Positions 21,562 through 27,485 of a DNA stretch of 27,485 nt are shown one piece after another (the stretch's first letter is position 1; each line of letters begins with the position of its first letter). Below the pieces are notes generated by a model, which saw only the letters and a program-made list of their open reading frames with translations, did no database searches and was not told the DNA's origin. Made by a program: the position numbers and the translations under genes. The DNA is from DATACN01 sp038215095 (lineage in GTDB: Bacteria; Actinomycetota; Thermoleophilia; Solirubrobacterales; Thermoleophilaceae). The DNA lies in contig JBBQRG010000040.1 in NCBI GenBank assembly GCA_038215095.1, forward strand, positions 1 to 27,485, given 5' to 3'.

Positions 21562-23056
21562 CCCGCACGCGCGCGCGGCCGAGCTTCGAGCGGTTGCCGG
21601 CGGCGTCCCGGGCCCGGTAGGACACGTCCACGACCGCGCGCCTGTGGTGCCTGCGCGCGCGCTTCAGGTTGGTCTTGACGCGCTTGGTGAGCTTCAGGCG
21701 GAGCTTGACGCGCTTGTTCTTCGAACCGGTCTTCGTGACCTTGTGGAGCGCATAGGAGCGCTTTCCGATCCGCACTTGCGCCGACATCGAGATCCTGCAG
21801 GTCTCGGCCGGGCAGCGCGCGTAGCCGATCACGCCGCCGTTGTGCAGCACGCGCTGGCGGCGCTGCGTCTTGGTGCGCAGCTTCGGGGCCGTCTTGTCCT
21901 GGGCACCGCCGGCTGGCGGCAACGCGCAGGCGCCCGCGCCCTCGACCAGCCGGTAGACGGGCCCATCGAGCGACGCCGCGTAGGTGCAGCCGTTGCCCCC
22001 GATGGCGAAGTCCACCACCGACGGCAGGTCGATCAGGAACTGCTTGTCCGTGGCCATCGGCTGGGCAAGGCGCGCGCTGTAGATCTTGCCGAGCGACACG
22101 TCGCCGTAGAGGAAGCGCCCCAGCAGCGATGGCAGGGTGGCGTCGCGCACCACATAGCCGGCGACTATTGAGTGCCAGTTGTCGACGGCGGCCTGGTCGA
22201 TCACCGGCAGCGTGCCGGTGGTGCAGGGCGTGGTGGAGCTGCCGTTGGCGAAGCTGCCCTCGCAGATGTTCCAGCCGAAGTCCGCGCCGCGGCCGCCGCC
22301 CTGGCTCGCGCGCGCCCAGTCGACCTCCTCGGTGGTGCCCTCGCCCACGTCGGCGATCATCAGGTCGCCGTTCGTGGGGTCGATCGTGAAGCGGAACGGG
22401 TTGCGCAGGCCGTAGGACCAGACCTCGGCGGCGCCCGGCGTGGCGCCGACGAACGGGTTGTCGGCGGGGATGTTGTAGCCGCCGCCCGGCCTCGGGTCGA
22501 TGCGCAGCACCTTGCCGAGCAGCGAGTCCTTGTCGCGCGCGTTGGCGCCGCCGGTCCCGCCGTCGCCGGGCGCGAGGTACAGGTGCCCGTCGGGCCCGAA
22601 CATCGCGGTGCCGCCGTTGTGGTTCGTCGCGCCGGGGTGGGGGATCACGATCACCGTGTGGCGGTAGGTGCCGTCCGCGTGGTCGGGATCGCCCGCGCGC
22701 AGCTCGTCGACCTCGACGTTGCCGTCCGAGTTGTTGAAGTAGGCGTAGAAGAGGCGACTCGTCTGGAAGTCGGGCCGGAAGGCGATCGAGAGCAGGCCGC
22801 GCTCGCCGTCGCTGACCAGGCCGCCCATCGTCAGGAACGGGGTGCCCTGCTTCACGCCGTTGTGCACCACCTGCACGGTGCCGCCCTTCTCGACCACGTA
22901 GAGGCGGCTCGGGTCGCCGGGCGCGGCGGTCAGGAAGGTGGGCGAGTCGAAGTCGCCGACCTTCTGCAGCGACACCGCGGCGTGCGCGCCCGCGGGGAGC
23001 GCCAGCGCCGCGACGGTCAGCAGAAGGGCTAGGAGCGCAGGTCGTCGATGGTGCAT
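21551..23056 (-). CDS. Secreted PQQ-dependent glucose/sorbosone dehydrogenase-like protein
   Basis: A 501-aa exported beta-propeller. The signal peptide (about 1-26, RRPALLALLLTVAALALPAGAHA) precedes the GSDH fold: DSPTFLTAAPGDPSRLYVVE, GLLSIAFRPDFQTSRLFY, HNGGTAMFGPDGHLYLAPGD, WSYGLRNPFRFTIDPTNGDL and VGEGTTEEVDW. These are the family's conserved blades, including the His that in soluble glucose dehydrogenase faces PQQ. After about residue 385 comes a distinct very basic Ig-like tail with two cysteines (ARCPAETCRI) and long Lys/Arg runs. Cofactor and substrate are inferred. ATG 23056 lies inside the ligase 3' end (28-bp overlap), with GAGGA directly against it, so expression probably depends on ligase translation. 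Confidence 0.9.
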   Translation of the reverse strand: MHHRRPALLALLLTVAALALPAGAHAAVSLQKVGDFDSPTFLTAAPGDPSRLYVVEKGGTVQVVHNGVKQGTPFLTMGGLVSDGERGLLSIAFRPDFQTSRLFYAYFNNSDGNVEVDELRAGDPDHADGTYRHTVIVIPHPGATNHNGGTAMFGPDGHLYLAPGDGGTGGANARDKDSLLGKVLRIDPRPGGGYNIPADNPFVGATPGAAEVWSYGLRNPFRFTIDPTNGDLMIADVGEGTTEEVDWARASQGGGRGADFGWNICEGSFANGSSTTPCTTGTLPVIDQAAVDNWHSIVAGYVVRDATLPSLLGRFLYGDVSLGKIYSARLAQPMATDKQFLIDLPSVVDFAIGGNGCTYAASLDGPVYRLVEGAGACALPPAGGAQDKTAPKLRTKTQRRQRVLHNGGVIGYARCPAETCRISMSAQVRIGKRSYALHKVTKTGSKNKRVKLRLKLTKRVKTNLKRARRHHRRAVVDVSYRARDAAGNRSKLGRARVRVTG

Positions 23057-23988
23057 TCCTCAGGCTCCTTGTCGTCGCGCCAGCGAAGGAACCGGGCACC
23101 ATGACGAATGCGTAGGCCGGTGATGTGGTCGAAGGCGACCTCGCAGACCAGCTCTGGCCGCAGGCCCTCCCAGACGAGCTCCTCGTCGGACTTCCAGCGG
23201 CTGGCCTCGCCCGAGCCGCGCTCGTGGGTCCGGTAGGGCTCGAGCAGCTCGACCAGCTCGCGCTTCTCGCGCGCCTTGAAGCTCGAGGTGTGGCCCACGA
23301 TGTGCAGGTCGCCGTCCTCGTCGTACATGCCGAGGATCAGCGAGCCCACGGTGCCGGCCTCCTTGCCGAAGCGGAAAGCGGCCACGACCGCGTCCGCCGT
23401 GCGCACGCGCTTGATCTTCACCATGCCCTTGCGCTCGCCCGGGAGGTAGGGCGCGTTCGCCTGCTTCGCGATCACGCCCTCGCTGTCTCCGGTCAGCCAC
23501 TGCCCCGCTTTATCGGCCGTTTCCACCATGGGTGTCAGCTCCACCGGCGCGCTGATCACCGCCGCCAGCCGCTCTCGGCGCTCGTGGTATGGCAGCTCGA
23601 GCAGCGACTCGTCGTCCTCGCCCAGCAGGTCGAAGGCCACGAACACCGCCGGCGTCTCCTTCGCCAGGCGCTCCACGCGCGAGGCCGCCGGGTGGATGCG
23701 CTGCGAGAGCATGTCGAACTCCTGCACCCCGTCCACGTCCACCACCATCTCTCCGTCGAGCACGAGGCGCTGGCCGGGCAGCGCGCGGATCTGCTCGACC
23801 ACCTCCGGGAAGTAGCGGTTCATCGGCCTGCCGTTGCGGCTCTGCAGCGCTATGTCGTCGCCGTCGCGGAAGGCGATCGTGCGAAAGCCGTCCCATTTCG
23901 GCTCGTAGCGCCACTCCTCGCCCTCGGGCAGATCGCGCGAGGATTTGGCCAGCTGGGGCTTCAGCGGGGACGAGATCGGGAGTGCCAC
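23029..23988 (-). CDS. ATP-dependent DNA ligase (LigC-like)
   Basis: A 319-aa single-subunit ligase with adenylation and OB domains only. Motif I is K31-x-D-G in YEPKWDGFR (AMP-accepting lysine). Others are RNGRPMNRYFPE, motif III LDGE (about 77-80), motif IIIa FVAFDLL, motif IV EGVIAK (170-175) and motif V MVKIKR (189-194). The C-terminal half has RTADAVVAAFRFGKEAGTVG and ends in RHGARFLRWRDDKEPEEC. Small LigC enzymes work in repair of short gaps and RNA-containing nicks rather than replication (established for mycobacterial relatives). GTG 23988 lies 8 nt after -10-like CATCGT. It is divergent from dtxR and overlaps the downstream dehydrogenase gene. No Ku gene is visible here. Confidence 0.94.
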   Translation of the reverse strand: MALPISSPLKPQLAKSSRDLPEGEEWRYEPKWDGFRTIAFRDGDDIALQSRNGRPMNRYFPEVVEQIRALPGQRLVLDGEMVVDVDGVQEFDMLSQRIHPAASRVERLAKETPAVFVAFDLLGEDDESLLELPYHERRERLAAVISAPVELTPMVETADKAGQWLTGDSEGVIAKQANAPYLPGERKGMVKIKRVRTADAVVAAFRFGKEAGTVGSLILGMYDEDGDLHIVGHTSSFKAREKRELVELLEPYRTHERGSGEASRWKSDEELVWEGLRPELVCEVAFDHITGLRIRHGARFLRWRDDKEPEECTIDDLRS

Positions 23989-23995
23989 GGGCGGT

Positions 23996-24002
23996 TACGA
24001 TG
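23996..24002. promoter_or_regulatory. Fully overlapping divergent -10 elements, ligase / dtxR
   Basis: Plus-strand TACGAT (23996-24001) lies 8 nt before ATG 24010. Minus-strand CATCGT (24002-23997) lies 8 nt before GTG 23988. The hexamers share five bases. Only 21 bp separate the two start codons, so both transcripts should be leaderless, and the DtxR protein could bind here to control both genes (inference). Confidence 0.55.
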
Positions 24003-24009
24003 ACAGGCG

Positions 24010-24720
24010 ATGTCGCACGACCAGGCAACGGTGGCCGAGGAGGAGTACCTCCAGAGCATGTACTGGCTCCAGGAGGCGGGCCTGCCGATCACCGGAGCCA
24101 ACATCGCGCGCGCCATGCAGGTGTCGGCGCCCACCGTGCACGAGATGCTCGGCCGGCTCGAGGCCGACGGCTACGTGGACCGCGCCGCCGACAAGTCGCT
24201 CTCGTTCACCAAGTCCGGCTGGGACCACGCCGCCGACATCGTGCGCCGCCACCGCCTGATCGAGCGCTTCCTCACCGACGTGTTCGACATCCCGTGGGAC
24301 CAGGTGCACGAGGAGGCCGAGCGGCTCGAGCACTGGATGTCGCCGGTGGTCGAGGAGCGCATGCTGACGGCCATCGGCGACTCGAAGACCTGCCCCCACG
24401 GCCACCCGATCTTCCAGGGCGCCCGCGAGGAGGGCGTGCCGCTGGCCGACGTCGAGGAGGGCGCCAGCGTGCGTGTGCTGCGCTTCGAGAACGAGGCCGA
24501 GGACCTGCTCCACTACCTGATGGACTCGGGCCTCCAGCCCGGCCTCGAAGGCAAGCTGGCGAGCTCGGGCGAGGAGGTCGTGATCGACGTGGACGGCGGC
24601 AGCCGCTCGGTCAGCCGCAGCGTGGCTGAGACCGTGTCCGTCGTGGCCGATCCGTCACCACCGCCAAGGGTCGCCCTCCCCGATCAACTGGTCCTGGGCA
24701 AGGACAGATACGGAAAATAA
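24010..24720 (+). CDS. DtxR/MntR-family metal-dependent transcriptional regulator
   Basis: A 236-aa regulator. The winged helix covers about residues 8-65 (EYLQSMYWLQEAGLPITGAN, SAPTVHEMLGRLEADGYV). The dimerisation and metal-binding domain has HRLIERFL (H81, E85), EEAERLEHWMSPVVEERM (H108) and Cys128 in TCPHGHPIF, the residues used by DtxR/IdeR-type iron sensors. The C-terminal SH3/FeoA-like domain covers about 145-200. The tail is Ser/Pro-rich. A cysteine at the DtxR Cys102 position suggests iron rather than manganese sensing (inference). The start is leaderless. No iron transporter genes lie nearby; its divergent partner is a DNA ligase. Confidence 0.94.
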   Translation: MSHDQATVAEEEYLQSMYWLQEAGLPITGANIARAMQVSAPTVHEMLGRLEADGYVDRAADKSLSFTKSGWDHAADIVRRHRLIERFLTDVFDIPWDQVHEEAERLEHWMSPVVEERMLTAIGDSKTCPHGHPIFQGAREEGVPLADVEEGASVRVLRFENEAEDLLHYLMDSGLQPGLEGKLASSGEEVVIDVDGGSRSVSRSVAETVSVVADPSPPPRVALPDQLVLGKDRYGK

Positions 24721-24840
24721 ACCGGCCGCGTTCCTTAGCGCGCGCCCCCCTCGGCATCCTGCCCGCGGCCACACGCGCCCCCTACGCAACCGCTGGCGGG
24801 CCGGCTCAAGGCTTGCTTTGTTGGGGCCGATTCAGCGGAT
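24721..24840. other. Intergenic gap with inverted repeat after dtxR
   Basis: No gene is seen. GGCCGCG (24724-24730) and CGCGGCC (24764-24770) form a 7-bp inverted repeat with a 33-nt loop directly after the dtxR stop, perhaps part of a terminator. The segment just before the CAP gene has no clear TANNNT element at leaderless spacing and no Shine-Dalgarno. Confidence 0.35.
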
Positions 24841-25407
24841 GTGGTTCCAAGGCTGATCGCGGGGCTGGCGGTTGCGAGCGCGCTCGCCTTCGTCGAGCTG
24901 TCGCAGGGCGGCGCGGCGCTCAGTCACAAGGACTCGCCGTGCGGGCCCGTGCAAGGCTGGCCGCGGGCCATGAGCAAGCAGCAGACGCGCAAGGTCGTGC
25001 TCTGCCTGCTGAACGCCGAGCGCGCCAAGGCGGGGCTGACCGCGCTGCGGCGCGATGCGCGGCTGGAGCTCAGCTCGCAGCGCCACTCGCAGGACATGGT
25101 GGCGCGTCACTACTTCGAGCACGTGACGCCGGAGGGCATCGACCCGCAGTCGCGGATGCTCGCCGCCGGCTATCCCTCGAACAACGCCCTGAGCGGGGAG
25201 AACGTCGCCTGGGCGACCGGTCCGAGCGCGACGCCCGCGGCGATCGTGCGCCTCTGGATGCACAGCCCGCCGCACCGCGAGGACATCCTGCGCCCCGGGT
25301 TCGTGGACATCGGGGTGGGGGTGGCCGCCGGAGCGCCCGAGACTCCGCACTCCTCCGACGCCGCGGCGACCTACGCCACGGACTTCGGCGGCCCGCCGCA
25401 GCGCTAG
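24841..25407 (+). CDS. Secreted CAP-domain (SCP/YkwD) protein
   Basis: A 188-aa CAP superfamily protein. The N-terminus (RLIAGLAVASALAFVEL) looks like a signal peptide or anchor, with a cleavage region near GGAALS. The CAP signatures are HSQDMVARHYFEHVTPEG (H82, H94), SGENVAWATG (E120), and LWMHSPPHREDILRPGFVDI (H141, H145). Bacterial CAP proteins are exported and of mostly unknown role. GTG 24841 overlaps an out-of-frame ATG at 24839 that opens a five-codon ORF. The stop overlaps that of the convergent membrane-protein gene within CTAG (25404-25407). Confidence 0.9.
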   Translation: MVPRLIAGLAVASALAFVELSQGGAALSHKDSPCGPVQGWPRAMSKQQTRKVVLCLLNAERAKAGLTALRRDARLELSSQRHSQDMVARHYFEHVTPEGIDPQSRMLAAGYPSNNALSGENVAWATGPSATPAAIVRLWMHSPPHREDILRPGFVDIGVGVAAGAPETPHSSDAAATYATDFGGPPQR

Positions 25408-26141
25408 CTTCGGCGCGAGCGCAGGTCGTAGTAGAGCAGCGTGCCCACGAGGGCCACAAAGGGCGTGGTGACCATCTCGGTGAGGATCGTCCCGACCAGC
25501 GACCAGACGGTCCGGCCGCTCGACTCGGCGAGCGCCGTGAGCGGCGCGGCCAGCAGCACGCCGGGTATCGCGGCCGCGAGGTTCGCCAGCAACACGATCC
25601 CGAAGGTGCGCCACCAAAACGTCTCGGTGACCTCCATGCTGGAGGCCAACGCCCCCGGGCCCCGCTTGCCCTCGATCACCACCGTCTGCGGGACGAAGAA
25701 CCAGCGTACCGCCACGTAGACGCCCGGAAGGATGAACACCAGAAGGCCGAGCGCGATGCCCGCGGCGGCCAGCAGCACCGCGAAGAAGATCGGCGTGAAC
25801 GCCTCGAAGCCCTCGACGATCGCGCGCCGCGCGCTGGGCTTGCCGCCGTCGGCGAGCGAGCGCAGCACGTGGATGCAGATCGCGTTCAGCAGCGGGGCCA
25901 CCACCAGGAAGCTCACGAGGGTGGGGAGCAGCGTCTCGGCCACCGGAGGCGAGCTGTCGTAGCGCGAGGTGAGCTCCCTGAGCCCGATGCCGGAGACGAT
26001 CACGTGCACCGGCACCACTACCACCGCAGCCAGGGCGAAGAAGACGCCGAAGTGGCGCCAGAGGATGCCGAAGGAGTCGGCGAACAGCGCGCGCAGGTCG
26101 CGCCGGCGGTTTAGCTCAAGGCGCCCGCCTTCGACGGTCAC
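25404..26141 (-). CDS. Multi-pass membrane protein, unknown function
   Basis: A 245-aa integral membrane protein. About five or six hydrophobic helices are visible, for example FFALAAVVVVPVHVIVSGIG, LVSFLVVAPLLNAICIHVL, FFAVLLAAAGIALGLLVFIL, FGIVLLANLAAAIPGVLLAA, and a last one near PFVALVGTLLYY. The early RDLRALFADSFGILWRHFG and the mid WFFVPQTVVIEGKRGPGALA with SMEVT resemble YciC/glycerophosphodiester-phosphodiesterase membrane-domain proteins, a weak match. GTG 26141 overlaps the aminotransferase stop (GTGA), so they are translationally coupled. Confidence 0.85.
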   Translation of the reverse strand: MTVEGGRLELNRRRDLRALFADSFGILWRHFGVFFALAAVVVVPVHVIVSGIGLRELTSRYDSSPPVAETLLPTLVSFLVVAPLLNAICIHVLRSLADGGKPSARRAIVEGFEAFTPIFFAVLLAAAGIALGLLVFILPGVYVAVRWFFVPQTVVIEGKRGPGALASSMEVTETFWWRTFGIVLLANLAAAIPGVLLAAPLTALAESSGRTVWSLVGTILTEMVTTPFVALVGTLLYYDLRSRRS

Positions 26142-27241
26142 GCAGCGGCGCCGGCCAGCTCTCGGAAGGCCTGCGCGATGCGCGTGACGCCCTCCTCGAT
26201 CTGGTCGGTGGAGACGCCCGAGTACGCGATCCGCAGCGAGCTGCCGCCGCCCTCGAGCAGGAAGTCGGTGCCGGGCACGAACATGACGCCTCGTTCCTTG
26301 GCGTCCTCCTGAAGGCGCGCGACGTCGGTGCCGTCAGGCAGGTCCACCCAGAGGAAGTAGCCGCCCTCGGGCGGGGTGAACTCGGCCTCGGGCAGCTCGC
26401 GCTCGAGCGCGCTCGCGGTCGCGTCGCGGCGCTCGCGCAGCGCCTTCTTCACGGTCTCGATCGAGCGTTCGATCGCGCCCGAGCCGCAGAACTCGGCGAC
26501 GATCGCCTGCGACACCATGCTCGGCGAGATGTAGGTCTCGGTGGCCTCCTTGCGAATGCTCCCGATCAGCTCCTTCGGGCCGGCCAGATAGCCCACCCGG
26601 ATGCCGGGACAGACGGTCTTCGAGAAGGACGAGGCGTAGACCACATGGTCGTGCTCGTCGAGCGACAGCATGGTCGGCTGGTCCTCGCCCTCGAAGCGCA
26701 GCTCCACGTACGGGTCGTCCTCGAAGATCACGAAGTCGTGCTCCTCCGCCAGCTCGAGCAGTCGCTTGCGCTTGTCCAGCGAGAGCGTGTAGCCGGCGGG
26801 GTTCTGGAAGTTGGGGATGACGTGTGCGAGCGTCGGCTTCGCGCCGCCCTCGAGCGCGCTGGCGAGCGCCTCCACGTCGATGCCGTCCTCGAGCAGCGGG
26901 ATAGCCAGGATCTCGGCGCCCTTCTTCTGCAGCGCGAGCAGCGTACGGTCGTAGGTGGGCGCCTCGACGACGACCGTGTCGCCCGGCTCGACCAGCTGGT
27001 CGAACAGGAACATGTCGGCCTGCATGGAGCCGTTGGTGGCGATCACCTGGTCGGCGTCGATGCCGTGCTTCTCCGCGAGCCAGTCCAGCAGCGGGCCGTA
27101 GCCCTTCGACGTGCCGTAGGAGAAGACGCCCCCCGGGTCGCGCTCGAAGGCGCGCTGCGCGCACTCGCGCAGGTCGTCCACGGCGATGATGTCGAGTGAT
27201 GGAGCGCCGCGGGCTAGTGAGATGTTGTCTGAAGCGGCCAC
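26138..27241 (-). CDS. PLP-dependent aminotransferase, class I/II (2-aminoadipate/aromatic type)
   Basis: A 367-aa fold-type I aminotransferase. Segments visible are FSYGTSKGYGPLLDWLAEKH, NGSMQADMFLFDQLVEPGD, VEAPTYDRTL (ring-stacking Tyr), NFQNPAGYTLS (N147), FEDDPYVELRFEG (D176, Y178), and the Schiff-base Lys208 in YASSFSKTVCPGIRVGYLAG. The C-terminus has SLRIAYSGVSTDQIEEGVTR with the carboxylate-binding Arg. It resembles LysN/ARO8-like enzymes, as also found fused to MocR regulators, but has no regulatory domain. Substrate not predictable. GTG 27241 lies 9 nt after TATCGT; longer upstream frames are shadows. Confidence 0.93.
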   Translation of the reverse strand: MAASDNISLARGAPSLDIIAVDDLRECAQRAFERDPGGVFSYGTSKGYGPLLDWLAEKHGIDADQVIATNGSMQADMFLFDQLVEPGDTVVVEAPTYDRTLLALQKKGAEILAIPLLEDGIDVEALASALEGGAKPTLAHVIPNFQNPAGYTLSLDKRKRLLELAEEHDFVIFEDDPYVELRFEGEDQPTMLSLDEHDHVVYASSFSKTVCPGIRVGYLAGPKELIGSIRKEATETYISPSMVSQAIVAEFCGSGAIERSIETVKKALRERRDATASALERELPEAEFTPPEGGYFLWVDLPDGTDVARLQEDAKERGVMFVPGTDFLLEGGGSSLRIAYSGVSTDQIEEGVTRIAQAFRELAGAAA

Positions 27242-27250
27242 GAGGGGGCC

Positions 27251-27260
27251 ACGATAGCGT
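27251..27260. promoter_or_regulatory. Overlapping divergent -10 elements, aminotransferase / lipoprotein
   Basis: Minus-strand TATCGT (27256-27251) lies 9 nt before GTG 27241. Plus-strand TAGCGT (27255-27260) lies 7 nt before ATG 27268. The two share TA at 27255-27256, the same geometry as at 9231-9240. Confidence 0.5.
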
Positions 27261-27267
27261 TCTCCGG

Positions 27268-27485
27268 ATGGCGGGCGGGGGCATCGTCGGTGTGCTGATG
27301 GCGTGCGCCTGCCTGGCGCTCGCATCGTGCGGCGATGGCGACACCGAAGCGCGCTCCGCGGCCCCCGCGCCGGCGCCGATCGAGCACGCAAAGGGCGGCA
27401 GCGCGAACGTGCTCGTGGTGGCCGACGTGTCGAAGGAGATGAACGGCGACCGCCTCGCCCGTCTGCAGGCCGCACTCGACTCGCT
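27268..27485 (+). CDS. Lipoprotein with possible degenerate vWA domain, 5' part
   Basis: At least 72 codons, truncated by the window end. Signal peptide MAGGGIVGVLMACACLALAS is followed by Cys21, giving a LASC lipobox. An Ala/Pro linker precedes ANVLVVADVSKEMNGDRLAR. This resembles the first strand and MIDAS loop of a von Willebrand A domain (DxSxS plus M-x-G-x-R), but the last serine is replaced: DVSKEM. If it is a vWA protein, metal binding may be altered. The assignment rests on a short stretch, so it is tentative; the ORF itself is well supported by the lipobox and start context. Confidence 0.72.
   Translation, partial: MAGGGIVGVLMACACLALASCGDGDTEARSAAPAPAPIEHAKGGSANVLVVADVSKEMNGDRLARLQAALDS

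Noticed and set aside
1..27485. CRISPR array, transposase, prophage or toxin-antitoxin system
   Set aside because: No regularly spaced repeats, transposase motifs, phage structural genes or small paired toxin-like ORFs were seen.

Overview
This window is a dense, very GC-rich (about 70% by eye) bacterial chromosomal segment with frequent GTG starts, a TTG start and 4-bp start/stop overlaps. The gene mix points to a high-GC actinobacterium: a GT81 glucosyl-3-phosphoglycerate synthase, DUF3352, DUF2277, ECF41- and ECF42-type sigma factors, a LigC-like ATP-dependent DNA ligase, a DtxR regulator, and Ig-like secreted proteins with basic tails. A soil Thermoleophilia/Solirubrobacterales-type organism is my best guess, but that is inferred from gene content, not from a marker gene. 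No insertion sequence, prophage, CRISPR array or plasmid origin was seen.

Layout. 1-43 is the 3' half of a tRNA-Phe, followed by a cluster of hairpins (63-169). 169-6107 holds three regulatory or metabolic units: TetR facing a DUF2867 protein; an NAD(P)-binding SDR-like oxidoreductase facing an ECF41 sigma factor; and a phosphodiesterase-like protein overlapping a cytochrome P450. 6112-8645 (minus) is an L,D-transpeptidase translationally coupled to an NAD kinase. 8676-9221 (minus) is a badly decayed haloacetate/fluoroacetate dehalogenase-like pseudogene. 9251-10741 is a DUF3352 lipoprotein. 10785-14572 (minus) is a DEAH helicase, a flavin-reductase-like protein and an M23 peptidase. 14618-18406 is a tight six-gene plus-strand run: gpgS, HAD phosphatase, small catalase-like peroxidase, DUF2277, AraC, VOC. 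It converges on a macro-domain/glycerate-kinase pair (18403-19859, minus). 19952-21561 is a YciI (DGPF)/ECF42 sigma pair with a recognisable ECF42-type promoter. 21551-23988 (minus) is the DNA ligase overlapping a secreted sorbosone/glucose-dehydrogenase-like protein. 24010-25407 is DtxR and a secreted CAP protein. 25404-27241 (minus) is an aminotransferase and a membrane protein. A lipoprotein with a degenerate vWA-like start runs off the right edge.

How it fits together. The plus-strand gpg operon would make glucosylglycerate (compatible solute or polysaccharide primer) and pairs it with peroxide defence; the adjacent glycerate kinase could recycle glycerate. Two ECF sigma factors carry fused C-terminal domains instead of a separate anti-sigma factor, and each sits beside its expected partner gene.

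The most interesting signal is not a gene but a recurring promoter layout. At five of the short divergent intergenic gaps (about 22-45 bp between start codons), -10-like hexamers (TANNNT or CANNNT) on the two strands overlap each other. In nine of those ten directions the hexamer lies 7-10 nt before the start codon, which implies leaderless, face-to-face bidirectional promoters.
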